Made by a program: the position numbers and the translations under genes. A stretch of 48,680 nt of DNA from Frigoribacterium sp. Leaf8 (GTDB lineage Bacteria; Actinomycetota; Actinomycetes; Actinomycetales; Microbacteriaceae), in the NCBI RefSeq assembly GCF_001421165.1, contig NZ_LMKB01000001.1:450-49129 (forward strand). Reading direction: 5' to 3'. Below are positions 33,259 through 43,278 of this stretch, piece after piece (position 1 is the first letter of the stretch; the number at the start of each line of letters is the position of its first letter). The notes beneath the pieces were generated by a model. The model searched no databases. It was not told where the DNA came from and saw only the letters and a program-made list of their open reading frames with translations.

Positions 33259-33295
33259 TGCGCCCATGACGCGACCCGCGCCTCCTGCGGGCGGC

Positions 33296-33868
33296 TCAGC
33301 GGTAGTGCTGTTCGCCGCGGGCGGCCGCCGCGACCACGTCGCGGATGCGGGCCGCCCGGGTCTCGGGCCGCTTCAGCGCGGCCAGCCGGAAGTACACCCG
33401 GAACCGCTCGGTCTTCGTCATCGTCGCGAAGTGCGCCGCCGCCACCGGGTCGGCGTCGAGGGCTCCCTGCAGGTCGTCAGGAGGCACGGCGTCCTTCTGG
33501 CGGTAGGCGGCGTCCCAGCGGCCGTCGGCCTTCGCCCGGTCGACCTCGGCCTGACCCGCGGGGGTCATCCGACCCTCGGCGGTCAGGCGTGCGACGTGTT
33601 CGCGGTTCACCTGGGACCAGGGGCTGTCCTTGCGCCTCGGTTGGAACGCCGTGAGCGTGAAGTCGTCGTCGAGTCGGCTGGTCTGGCCGTCGATCCAGCC
33701 GTGGCAGAGGGCGACGTCGAGGGCCTCCGACCAGGTCATGCCGGGCTTCGTCGACCGCACCTTGCGGAGCGTCAGTCGCACCCCACCCGCGTCGGGGTCG
33801 CCCTCGAGGTACTCGCGCCACTGCTCGACCGTCACGTCGAGCACGGGCTTGTCGGCGAAGCTGACCAT
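33296..33868 (-). CDS. YdeI/OmdA family protein
   Basis: 190 residues. The order ALCHGWIDGQ, LTAFQPRRKDSPWSQVN, LTAEGRMTPAG, and WDAAY is the signature of the YdeI/OmpD-associated (bacteriocin-protection) family. The C-terminal third has the DALDADP-like and FRVYFRLAALKRPETRAARI helices. The molecular function is unclear; enterobacterial OmdA is linked to polymyxin and bacteriocin tolerance, but that does not transfer safely to an actinobacterium. The ATG at 33868 begins the family N-terminus. Confidence 0.85.
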   Translation of the reverse strand: MVSFADKPVLDVTVEQWREYLEGDPDAGGVRLTLRKVRSTKPGMTWSEALDVALCHGWIDGQTSRLDDDFTLTAFQPRRKDSPWSQVNREHVARLTAEGRMTPAGQAEVDRAKADGRWDAAYRQKDAVPPDDLQGALDADPVAAAHFATMTKTERFRVYFRLAALKRPETRAARIRDVVAAAARGEQHYR

Positions 33869-33888
33869 GCGGCGACCCTACCGGCGGC

Positions 33889-33913
33889 GAGACGTCACGA
33901 CGTGCCGCTCACC
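33889..33913. repeat. Second copy of a dispersed intergenic repeat
   Basis: Contains GTCACGACGTGCCGCTCACC (33894-33913), the exact reverse complement of 11912-11931. The preceding GAGACGTCACGA is identical to 11881-11892. It lies between two same-strand genes (OmdA-like start and LysE stop). Confidence 0.75.
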
Positions 33914-33960
33914 AGCGGAACCGAGCGGCCCGTCCCGACCCCTCGAGGGGCGGCCGGCCG

Positions 33961-34593
33961 TCAGAGCCCGAACAGCAGCCGCAGCCCGAGGGCGACCATC
34001 ACGACGGCGATCACCGCGTCGAGCACCCGCCACGCGACCGGCTTCGCGAACAGGGGACGCAGGAGGCGCGCGCCGAACCCCAGCGCCGAGAACCACACGA
34101 GACTGCCCGTGACGGCCCCGCCCGCGAACCACCACCGCAGCTCGGGCGGCTGGTGGTTCGCCACCGAGCCGAGGAACACGATCGTGTCGAGGTAGGTGTG
34201 CGGGTTCAGCCAGGTGAAGGCGAGGGCGCCCAGGACGGCCGGGACGACCCGGGCGGGCGGCGCTCCGGCCTCGACCGTGAGCGCGCCGACGGGCCGGATC
34301 GCGCGCTTCGCGGCGAAGGCGCCGTAGACCAGCAGGAACCCTGCCCCGACGATCTGCACGACGACGACCGCCTGCGGCGCGGCCTCGACGAGCGCGCCGA
34401 CCCCGGCCACCCCGGCACTGATCAGCACGGCGTCGCTCACCGCGCAGACCACGACGACCGGCACGACGACGCGGGTCACGGCCTGGAGCCCGACGCGCAG
34501 CACGTAGGCGTTCTGGGCACCGATGGCGACGATCAGGGCGAGGCTCGTGCCGAAACCGAAGAGGGCGGCGGGCAGCACGGTCGCGAAGGTCAT
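33961..34593 (-). CDS. lysE: LysE/ArgO-type basic amino acid exporter
   Basis: 210 residues with five to six transmembrane helices. The start GFGTSLALIVAIGAQNAYVLR, the VSDAVLISAGVAGVGAL segment and LGALAFTWLNPHTYLDTIVF are signatures of the LysE/ArgO branch, which exports lysine and arginine using the proton gradient. The adjacent, divergent LysR-type regulator is the typical partner. The cluster lies about 2.5 kb upstream of a lysine-coded NRPS operon, so export could balance lysine pools, but that link is inferred. Confidence 0.9.
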   Translation of the reverse strand: MTFATVLPAALFGFGTSLALIVAIGAQNAYVLRVGLQAVTRVVVPVVVVCAVSDAVLISAGVAGVGALVEAAPQAVVVVQIVGAGFLLVYGAFAAKRAIRPVGALTVEAGAPPARVVPAVLGALAFTWLNPHTYLDTIVFLGSVANHQPPELRWWFAGGAVTGSLVWFSALGFGARLLRPLFAKPVAWRVLDAVIAVVMVALGLRLLFGL

Positions 34594-34619
34594 GGCGACA
34601 CGCTAGGCGCGCACCAGGC

Positions 34620-34645
34620 CATCACGCCAACTCATGTTCGTGATG
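34620..34645. promoter_or_regulatory. Candidate LysG/ArgP binding site in the lysE-lysG divergent region
   Basis: CATCACG-N12-CGTGATG is a perfect 7-bp inverted repeat. It fills the centre of the 69-bp region between the two start codons. LysR-type regulators usually bind such interrupted dyads. Confidence 0.55.
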
Positions 34646-34662
34646 CTGCATAAGCTCGACTC

Positions 34663-35613
34663 ATGGCCCGTTTCGCGCTCGACCAGCTCGACACCCTCCG
34701 CACCGTCGTCGACGAAGGCACGTTCGAGGCGGCGGCGAGACGCCTGCACGTCACGCAGTCCGCGGTGTCGCAGCGCATCAAGCAGCTCGAACGAGCGGCC
34801 GGGCAGGTGCTGCTGCGACGCACGACACCGGTCACCACGACCGAGGCCGGTGACGTGGTGCTGCGTCACGCCCGCCAGGTCGACCTGCTCACGTCGGACG
34901 CGCTGGCCCGGCTCGGCGCCGGCCGACCCGACGGAGGGGACGACGGTGACGACCCCGTCCCCACCACCCTCCCCATCGCCGTCAACGCCGACTCGACGGC
35001 GACCTGGTTCCTCGACGCGCTGGCCGCCGTCCCGCCCACGGTGCCCGTGGTGTTCGACCTGCGCCGGGCCGACCAACAGCACACGGCCGAGCTGTTGCGA
35101 TCGGGGGACGTGCTCGCCGCCGTCACCGCGACCCGGGAGCCCGTGCAGGGCTGCAGCTCGGAGCCGCTCGGCGTCATGCGCTACCGCGCGGTCGCCAGTC
35201 CGGGGTTCGTCGAACGGTGGCTGGGCGCCCGACCGAGCGCAGGGGGAACCGCCGAGCGCAGGGGCCTCCACCACGGACGGCTCGATCGTGCCCCGATGGT
35301 GGTCTTCGACCGCGCCGACGACCTGCAGCACGACTTCGCGCGTCGGCTCACCGGTCACGAGCCGCTCGCGCCCCGGCACCACGTGCCCGCCTCGGCCGAC
35401 TTCGCCCGGGCCGTCGTGCTCGGCCTCGGCTGGGGCATGCTGCCCGAGGCGCAGGCCGGCCCCGAACTCGACGCCGGCCGTCTGGTCGAACTGGCCGCCG
35501 GCGACCCGGTCGACGTGCCGCTCTTCTGGCAGCGCTGGACCCTCGCCTCGCCCCTCCTCGAGGCCGTCACCGACGCCGTCCGCGCCACCGCCCGCCACGC
35601 CCTGCATCCCTGA
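34663..35613 (+). CDS. lysG: LysR-type regulator, LysG/ArgP group
   Basis: 316 residues. The N-terminal winged helix-turn-helix (LDTLRTVVDEGTFEAAARRL, VTQSAVSQRIKQLE) and two-lobed effector domain are of the LysG/ArgP (IciA) type. In that group the regulator senses lysine or arginine and activates the divergent exporter. The ATG 69 bp from the exporter start is well placed. It ends before a strong double hairpin and faces the isocitrate dehydrogenase gene. Confidence 0.9.
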   Translation: MARFALDQLDTLRTVVDEGTFEAAARRLHVTQSAVSQRIKQLERAAGQVLLRRTTPVTTTEAGDVVLRHARQVDLLTSDALARLGAGRPDGGDDGDDPVPTTLPIAVNADSTATWFLDALAAVPPTVPVVFDLRRADQQHTAELLRSGDVLAAVTATREPVQGCSSEPLGVMRYRAVASPGFVERWLGARPSAGGTAERRGLHHGRLDRAPMVVFDRADDLQHDFARRLTGHEPLAPRHHVPASADFARAVVLGLGWGMLPEAQAGPELDAGRLVELAAGDPVDVPLFWQRWTLASPLLEAVTDAVRATARHALHP

Positions 35614-35674
35614 CGCCTGCCCGCCTGACGCCCTGCCCCGCCTGACGCCTTGCCCCGCCGGTCGAGTGGCCGAG

Positions 35675-35722
35675 TGGTCGCGAATCGTCCTTCACGCGCC
35701 CCCGAAGGACGATTCGCGACCA
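35675..35722. terminator. Perfect 19-bp hairpin between convergent genes
   Basis: Arms 35675-35693 and 35704-35722 are perfectly complementary around a 10-nt loop. The sequence is AT-richer than the surroundings (GAATCGTCCTTC). It is the first of two hairpins between lysG and icd. Confidence 0.72.
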
Positions 35723-35764
35723 GTCGACGACCGACCAGACGACGGCCCGACCCGACGGACGACG

Positions 35765-35796
35765 GGAGGCGCGGTGCCGACCGGCACCGCGCCTCC
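35765..35796. terminator. Perfect 15-bp hairpin built from an inverted GGAGGCGCG pair
   Basis: Arms 35765-35779 and 35782-35796 pair perfectly with almost no loop; TGTTCTC follows on the plus strand. Both arms contain the window-wide 9-mer. It lies 36 bp from the icd stop. Confidence 0.75.
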
Positions 35797-35831
35797 TGTT
35801 CTCGAGCGACCTGCGCCCGGCGACCGACGAC

Positions 35832-38042
<2,211 letters not shown>

Positions 38043-38163
38043 GCGGCAGGTGCTCCCTCGTTGTCGGGCATGCGTGTGCTCGGTGGTGCTGCCTCTACGC
38101 TACCGCGCAGAAGTCTCTCGACATGAAGATACATGCCCGGTCTGGACGGCCCGCCCGCGCGGC

Positions 38164-38805
38164 TCAGGTCGTGCGTGTCGCCGGGCGCCACATCGCCGCG
38201 GGCGTCGCGCCCGGGAGCCCGCGGATCGGCCCCAGCTCGACGAAGCCCAGGCGCCGGTAGAGCGCCCGGTTCCGCTCGGTCGACGACTCGAGGTAGGCGG
38301 CGCCGCCCGTCTCGTCGATCGCCGCGAGGCGGTGCTCGATCAACGAGGTGCCCACGCCGAGCCCTCGGGCCGCGTCGCCGACCGCGATCTCGCCGAGGTA
38401 CCAGTGCGGCAGCCGCGGCCGGGGCGCCGCCAGGGTCGCCTGGTGGCGGGCCGCCGGCACGAGCCCGCCGAGTCCGAGCGCCCGCAGGTACCGCGGCAGC
38501 TGCCCGAGCTCCGCGAACGACACCGGCAGGCGCAGCGGCGAGGACGGTCGGGTGCGCGGCGCCTCCCAGACGGCCGCCCCCACGACGTCCCGGCCGGCGT
38601 CCGCCACGGCCACGTCGACCGTGCGACGGCCCGCCGGGATCGACCGCATCATCGCGGAGAAGAGGTCGACCAGACGGGCATGGCGCCGCCGCCCGCGCGG
38701 GACGAACCCGAGCATGACGGGATCGTCGCGGAACCCCTCGGCGAGCACGGCGGCGGCCGCGTCCAGCTGGTCCGGGCGGGCGGCGGTGATGGTCACGTCG
38801 GGCAC
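38164..38805 (-). CDS. GNAT family N-acetyltransferase
   Basis: 213 residues. LPHWYLGEIAVGDAARGLGVG followed by TSLIEHRL is the acetyl-CoA binding segment (motif A), and AYLESSTERNRALYRRLGF the C-terminal motif B. The acceptor is unknown. The GTG at 38805 has a GAGGAGA site 6 nt upstream. It is divergent from a TetR-family gene, with an operator-like palindrome between, so the acetyltransferase is probably induced by a compound that the regulator senses. Confidence 0.85.
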   Translation of the reverse strand: MPDVTITAARPDQLDAAAAVLAEGFRDDPVMLGFVPRGRRRHARLVDLFSAMMRSIPAGRRTVDVAVADAGRDVVGAAVWEAPRTRPSSPLRLPVSFAELGQLPRYLRALGLGGLVPAARHQATLAAPRPRLPHWYLGEIAVGDAARGLGVGTSLIEHRLAAIDETGGAAYLESSTERNRALYRRLGFVELGPIRGLPGATPAAMWRPATRTT

Positions 38806-38832
38806 GGTGTCTCCTCGAATGATTCGTCATGA

Positions 38833-38860
38833 TTGACGGATTCGTCAGTCGTGACAGAAT
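38833..38860 (+). promoter_or_regulatory. Promoter with overlapping TetR-type palindrome
   Basis: TTGACG (38833-38838), a 16-nt spacer and CAGAAT (38855-38860) make a fair promoter for the TetR gene. The palindrome TGACG-GATT-CGTCA (38834-38847) overlaps the -35 box, and ATTCGTCA also occurs at 38822-38829. Confidence 0.5.
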
Positions 38861-38897
38861 GTAGCGAGACATCCCGCCCGACACGTGAGAGGCCGCT

Positions 38898-39560
38898 GTG
38901 AAACCGGACGACGAGGAGGCGCGGGTCGCCCCCTCGAGGACGTCCCGCCGCACGCGCGACACGCGTCGCAAGCTTGTCGAGGCCGGCGTCGTCCTCTTGC
39001 GGCGGGCCGACTACGCCGCCGTCCCCGTCGCCGAGATCACGCAGCTGGCCGATGTCGGCCTCGGCACGTTCTACAACCACTTCGCCGGCAAGGACGCGTT
39101 GTTCGACGAGGCCGTGCAGACCGTGCTCGACGCGCAGACCGAGCGCATGGCGACGCTCGGGCGCGCGGACGACTCCCCCGTGACGACCGCGGCGATCGCG
39201 ATGCACGTGGTCCTCGGGCTGGCCGAGAGCGACCCGGCCGTGGCCGTGGTCGTCGCGCGCAACGGCCTGCGCCTGCTCGACGCCGAGGCCGCGCTGGTGC
39301 CGCAGGCACGGGCTCTCGTGCAGGCCGGGCAGGCGGCGGGCTCCTTCGCCGAGCTGGACGTCGACCTGGCGCTGTCCCTGGTCGGCGGCAGCCTCCTCGG
39401 CGGGCTGCACACCTGGTGGTCGAACCCCGAACTCGTCACCCCCGCGTGGACGGTCGAGCTGGTCGCCCGCGTGCTCGTGGCCCTCGGGTGCGACCTCGGG
39501 GACGCTCGCCGCGCCTCCTCGTCCGGTCTCGACCGGGTGACCGGGCGCGACGCGGGCTGA
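38898..39560 (+). CDS. TetR family transcriptional regulator
   Basis: 220 residues. The helix-turn-helix is VPVAEITQLADVGLGTFYNH followed by FAGKDALFDEAV. The C-terminal domain (about 90-205) is helical and resembles TetR_C proteins of unknown ligand. The GTG at 38898 is preceded by GTGAGAGG. The gene begins inside a GGAGGCGCG copy (38915-38923), one of the few that lie near a start codon. It is divergent from the GNAT gene. Confidence 0.9.
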   Translation: MKPDDEEARVAPSRTSRRTRDTRRKLVEAGVVLLRRADYAAVPVAEITQLADVGLGTFYNHFAGKDALFDEAVQTVLDAQTERMATLGRADDSPVTTAAIAMHVVLGLAESDPAVAVVVARNGLRLLDAEAALVPQARALVQAGQAAGSFAELDVDLALSLVGGSLLGGLHTWWSNPELVTPAWTVELVARVLVALGCDLGDARRASSSGLDRVTGRDAG

Positions 39561-39616
39561 CGCACCGGGCCGCACCGGGCCGAGCCACACCTCGCCTGAT
39601 CGGCGAAGATGGTCCG

Positions 39617-40159
39617 GTAACCACTCCGGCGCCCGCGACGAGCATCGAACCCCGCCCCTACGACCACCCCGACGTGCAGCAGCTCGTCGAGGGACTGCAA
39701 GAGCTGTACGTCGAGATCTACGGCGGGCGCGACGACAGCCCGATCGACCGCTCCGAGTTCGAGCTGCCGAGGGGCACGTTCGCGGTGGCCTACGAGGCCG
39801 GCGAGCCCGTGGCGCTCGGCGCCTGGCGCCTGCTGCCCGACGGACGGGCCGAGCTGAAGCGGATGTACGTGCGGCCCGACCGGCGCGGGCACGGCCTGTC
39901 CCGGCTCGTGCTGCACGGGCTCGAACGGTCGGCCGCACACGCCGGCGTCACCGAGATGGTGATCGAGACCAACGTGGCCCACGACACCGCGATCCGCCTC
40001 TACGAGTCGGCCGGCTACCGGCCGATCGCGGCCTACGGCCACTACGCGGACGACGAGGGCACGGTGTCGCTCGGCCGCACCCTGGACGGCACCCCGACGC
40101 ACGGGGCCGGGCTCGCCGAGGCGGCCGGGCCGTCGGACGCCGCCCGCCCCACCGACTGA
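39617..40159 (+). CDS. GNAT family N-acetyltransferase with no canonical start codon
   Basis: Up to 180 residues. LKRMYVRPDRRGHGLSRLVL is the acetyl-CoA loop and MVIETNVAHDTAIRLYESAGY the C-terminal motif; the protein resembles small actinobacterial acetyltransferases. Similarity appears to begin at TTPAPATSIEPRPYDHPDVQ, but the codon before it is GTA (39617). No in-frame ATG, GTG or TTG lies close upstream, and the first internal GTG (39674) would remove the first strand. A GTG to GTA change, an unusual start, or a sequence error are possible. Confidence in the gene is high, in the start low. Confidence 0.75.
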   Translation, partial: VTTPAPATSIEPRPYDHPDVQQLVEGLQELYVEIYGGRDDSPIDRSEFELPRGTFAVAYEAGEPVALGAWRLLPDGRAELKRMYVRPDRRGHGLSRLVLHGLERSAAHAGVTEMVIETNVAHDTAIRLYESAGYRPIAAYGHYADDEGTVSLGRTLDGTPTHGAGLAEAAGPSDAARPTD

Positions 40160-40202
40160 GCGGGCCGCGACGCCCGACCGGGGCGGCTCAACGCAGCGAT
40201 CC

Positions 40203-40223
40203 GGTCGCCCCGACACGGCGACC
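40203..40223. terminator. Small hairpin downstream of the GNAT gene
   Basis: GGTCGCC-N7-GGCGACC, a perfect 7-bp stem 44 bp after the stop. No T-tract. The rest of 40160-40365 shows nothing else clear. Confidence 0.4.
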
Positions 40224-40365
40224 CGACCGACCCCGTCGGCCAGCTCATGGCCCACGAGGCGACCGTTCGTCAACCCCCGGCCGGCACTCGGCCCCCGACG
40301 GCTCGGTCGTGGTTCGTTCGTCGGCGAGGCCTGCGCACCCCGCCCGGCCCGATCGAGGAGGACCC

Positions 40366-41721
40366 ATGGCCGAGCCGGCGACCCGCGACGTCTCGCAGCC
40401 CCCGACCGGAGACCCGGCCGTCGGGCAGTCCAAGCTCAAGCAGGCGATCACGGGCCCGCTGCTCTACCTCTTCATCCTCGGCGACGTGCTCGGAGCCGGG
40501 ATCTACGCCCTGATGGGAACCCTGTCGGCCGAGGTCGGTGGGGCGCTCTGGGCCCCGCTCGTGCTCGCCCTGCTCCTGGCGCTGCTGACCGCGGCTTCGT
40601 ACGCCGAGCTCGTCACCAAGTACCCCAAGGCAGGAGGGGCGGCGATCTTCGCCGAGAGGGCGTTCCGTCGGCCACTGGTCTCGTTCCTGGTCGGCTTCAG
40701 CATGCTGGCGGCCGGCGTGACGAGTGCGGCGGGCCTCTCGCTGGCCTTCGCCGGCGACTACCTCGGCACCTTCGTCGACCTGCCCCCGGTGCCGACCGCC
40801 ATCGCCTTCCTGGCACTCGTCGCCCTGCTCAACGCCCGGGGCATCAGCGAGTCCTTGCGGGGCAACGTGGTCATGACCGTCGTCGAGGTGAGCGGGCTCG
40901 TCATCGTGATCGTGGTCGTGGCCGTGATGCTCGGCGGCGGGGGCGGAGACGTCTCGCGCGTCGGGGAGTTCCCCGTCGACGCGAACCCCGCCCTGGCCAC
41001 GCTCGGTGCGGCGATCATCGCGTACTACTCGTTCGTCGGCTTCGAGACGAGTGCGAACGTCGCCGAGGAGGTGCGCGAACCGAGCCGGGTCTACCCCCGC
41101 GCCCTGTTCGGCGCGTTGGCGACGGCGGGCGTGGTCTACGTGCTCGTCGGGCTCGCGAGCGCCGTGGCGTTGCCGCCCGCCGAGCTCGCGGACTCGACCG
41201 GTCCCCTGCTGGCGGTCGTCGCCGCGACCGGCGTCGGCGTGCCCACCTGGGTGTTCAGCCTCATCGCCCTCGTGGCCGTCGCCAACGGCGCCCTGCTGAC
41301 GATGATCATGGCGAGCCGCGTGACCTTCGGCATGGCCGAGCAGGGGCTGTTGCCCCGCTCGTTCGGTGCGGTCCTGCCCCGACGGAAGACGCCCTGGGCC
41401 GCGATCGCGGTCACCACGGCCGTCGCCATGGCGTTGACCACCGTCGGCGACATCAGCGCCCTCGCCGAGACGGTCGTCCTGTTGCTGCTGTTCGTGTTCA
41501 TCAGCACGAACGTGGCCGTGCTGGTGCTGCGTCGCGACCGGGTCGACCACGCGCACTTCCGCGTCTGGACGGCCGTGCCGGTGGCCGGCGTCGCGTCCTG
41601 CCTGCTGCTGATGTCGCAGCAGAGCGGGCAGGTCTGGCTGTTCGGGGCGATCCTGCTCGCAGCGGGCACCGTGCTGTACCTCGTCGCGCGGGCGAGGAAC
41701 CGGGCCACCGCGGGGCGCTGA
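40366..41721 (+). CDS. APC family amino acid permease
   Basis: 451 residues with about 12 transmembrane helices. The N-terminal FILGDVLGAGIYALMG (unwound helix 1 with the GxGI motif), AYYSFVGFETSANVAEEVREP in the middle and VTFGMAEQGLLPRSF later are APC superfamily signatures. Transport of an amino acid or polyamine with protons is expected; the substrate is not readable. A GAGGAGG ribosome binding site 5 nt upstream fixes the ATG at 40366. Confidence 0.9.
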   Translation: MAEPATRDVSQPPTGDPAVGQSKLKQAITGPLLYLFILGDVLGAGIYALMGTLSAEVGGALWAPLVLALLLALLTAASYAELVTKYPKAGGAAIFAERAFRRPLVSFLVGFSMLAAGVTSAAGLSLAFAGDYLGTFVDLPPVPTAIAFLALVALLNARGISESLRGNVVMTVVEVSGLVIVIVVVAVMLGGGGGDVSRVGEFPVDANPALATLGAAIIAYYSFVGFETSANVAEEVREPSRVYPRALFGALATAGVVYVLVGLASAVALPPAELADSTGPLLAVVAATGVGVPTWVFSLIALVAVANGALLTMIMASRVTFGMAEQGLLPRSFGAVLPRRKTPWAAIAVTTAVAMALTTVGDISALAETVVLLLLFVFISTNVAVLVLRRDRVDHAHFRVWTAVPVAGVASCLLLMSQQSGQVWLFGAILLAAGTVLYLVARARNRATAGR

Positions 41722-41753
41722 GGCGCCGCGGACGGACACCCGCCGGAGACGCA

Positions 41754-41794
41754 GAAGAGGCGCGGTGCCGGGATCACCGACACCGCGCCTCCTC
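41754..41794. terminator. Bidirectional terminator-like hairpin with GAGGCGCGGTG arms
   Basis: Arms 41754-41767 and 41781-41794 pair at 13 of 14 positions around a 13-nt loop, between the convergent permease and sugar-binding lipoprotein genes. The right arm contains the window-wide 9-mer. Confidence 0.7.
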
Positions 41795-41803
41795 GACTCA
41801 TCG

Positions 41804-43132
41804 CTATTCGACGGTGATCGACTGGGCCTTCATCGCGGCCACCGTCTTCTCCTGGCCCGACTCCAAGGCGTCGAGGAGGGTGCCGTCACCCGAGGCGGCC
41901 GCCCCGAAGCCGTCCGAGATGTCGCTGTAGGTCTGCGTCATCGTCGGGCCCCACGTGAAGGGCTGGATGTTCTCGGCGGCCTTCGCGAAGTCCTCGTAGA
42001 TGGCCTGGTCGCCGTAGAACTCGACGCCCGAGGTCAGGGCCGGCAGGTCGGCACCGGTCGTGGAGGCCGGGTACAGGTTGGCCTCCTTGTTCAGCGCCTC
42101 GAGCGACTCGGTCGAGGTGTTCAGCCACACCAGGAACTTCGACGCCTCGGCGGGGTGCTCGCTGCCCTTGAAGACGACGTTCGACGATCCGCCCCAGGCG
42201 GCCGACGCGGACTCGCCGTCCTTCCACTGCGGCATGGGCGCGACGGCCCACTTGCCCGACGTGTCGGGGGCGCCGCTCGAGATGGTGTTGGCACCCCAGA
42301 CGGCCGAGACCCAGGTCCAGTCCTGGTCGGTGTTGTACGCGTTGTTCCACTCGTCGGTGAAGCTCGGCAGGGTCGTGACGAGGTCCTTCGAGATGAGGTC
42401 CTGCCAGTAGTCGGCGACCTTGGTCGAGGCCTCGTCGCCCATGTCGACCTTCCAGGTGCCGTCCGCGGTGTCGAACCACTGGCCACCGGCCTGCGACACC
42501 AGACCGGCGAACTGGTTCACGTCGCCCTTGGCGAAGTTGGTGATGCTGCCGCCCATCTCCTTGATCGTCACGGCGTCCTCGGCGTACTGCTCCCACGTGG
42601 TGGGGACGTCGAGGCCGGCCTGCTCGAAGAGGTCCTTGCGGTAGTACAGCGCCATGGGACCGGAGTCCTGCGGGATCGCGTAGACGGAGTCGTCCTCGCC
42701 GAAGGTCACCTGGTTCCAGAGGCCGTCGGAGTAGTCGGCCTTCGCGGCGGAGACGCCCTCGCACGAGGCGATGTTCGCCAGTCCGTCCTGCACGCGGAAG
42801 GCGGGCAGGGTGTCGTACTCGACCTGACCGATGTCGGGGGCGTTGCCGGCCTGCAGCTGGTTGAAGAAGTTCTGGTAGGTGCCGCTGTTGCCGTTCGGCA
42901 CGATCGAGACCTTGACCTGGATGTCGGGGTTCTCCTCGTTCCAGAGGGCGACGACCTTGTCCATGTTCGGCACCCAGGTCGTGAAGTTCAGGGTGACCTT
43001 GCCGGAGGACGCCTCGCACGAGGCGGAGTCGCCGGAGGCGCCGTCCGAGCCGCTGCCGGAGCTGCAACCGGCGAGGGCCATGGTCGAGACCACGGCGGCC
43101 GCCGCGATCGTGAGTACTCGGGATGTCTTCAT
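41804..43132 (-). CDS. Carbohydrate ABC transporter substrate-binding lipoprotein
   Basis: 442 residues. A signal peptide ends in the lipobox MALAGC (Cys at about 23). The mature protein is an MalE-type (cluster B) solute-binding protein: VTLNFTTWVPNMDKVVALWN, NAPDIGQVEYDTLPAF, IPQDSGPMALYYRKDLFE, and AAWGGSSNVVFKG. It is last in the operon, 146 bp after the permease gene; the more usual order is binding protein first. The ligand is unknown, probably an oligosaccharide or glycoside. Confidence 0.92.
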   Translation of the reverse strand: MKTSRVLTIAAAAVVSTMALAGCSSGSGSDGASGDSASCEASSGKVTLNFTTWVPNMDKVVALWNEENPDIQVKVSIVPNGNSGTYQNFFNQLQAGNAPDIGQVEYDTLPAFRVQDGLANIASCEGVSAAKADYSDGLWNQVTFGEDDSVYAIPQDSGPMALYYRKDLFEQAGLDVPTTWEQYAEDAVTIKEMGGSITNFAKGDVNQFAGLVSQAGGQWFDTADGTWKVDMGDEASTKVADYWQDLISKDLVTTLPSFTDEWNNAYNTDQDWTWVSAVWGANTISSGAPDTSGKWAVAPMPQWKDGESASAAWGGSSNVVFKGSEHPAEASKFLVWLNTSTESLEALNKEANLYPASTTGADLPALTSGVEFYGDQAIYEDFAKAAENIQPFTWGPTMTQTYSDISDGFGAAASGDGTLLDALESGQEKTVAAMKAQSITVE

Positions 43133-43278
43133 CTGGTGTCCAATCGGGGTGCGGAGCCGGAGGGGCCGGCCACGGGAGGGAACGACGTCGTTGCCTTGCG
43201 GAGAGGAGGTCGAGGAGGTGCGGGTCGGTGGATCAGGACGGGAGCGGCAGATCGGGACGGCCGGGGCCGCGGGATCGG

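Larger units (their letters stand above)
33103..33295. repeat. 25-bp exact direct repeats flanking a palindrome-containing spacer
   Basis: Exact 25-bp copies lie at 33103-33127 and 33271-33295, each containing CGCGCCTCC. They bracket 143 bp holding a tandem repeat and a long palindrome. One copy follows the Pr6Pr stop and the other abuts the OmdA-like stop. No coding capacity is seen between them. Confidence 0.85.

Noticed and set aside
33103-33295. Insertion sequence bounded by 25-bp repeats
   Set aside because: The interior is 143 bp with no transposase. The repeats are direct, not inverted, and contain the window-wide 9-mer. Kept only as a repeat finding.
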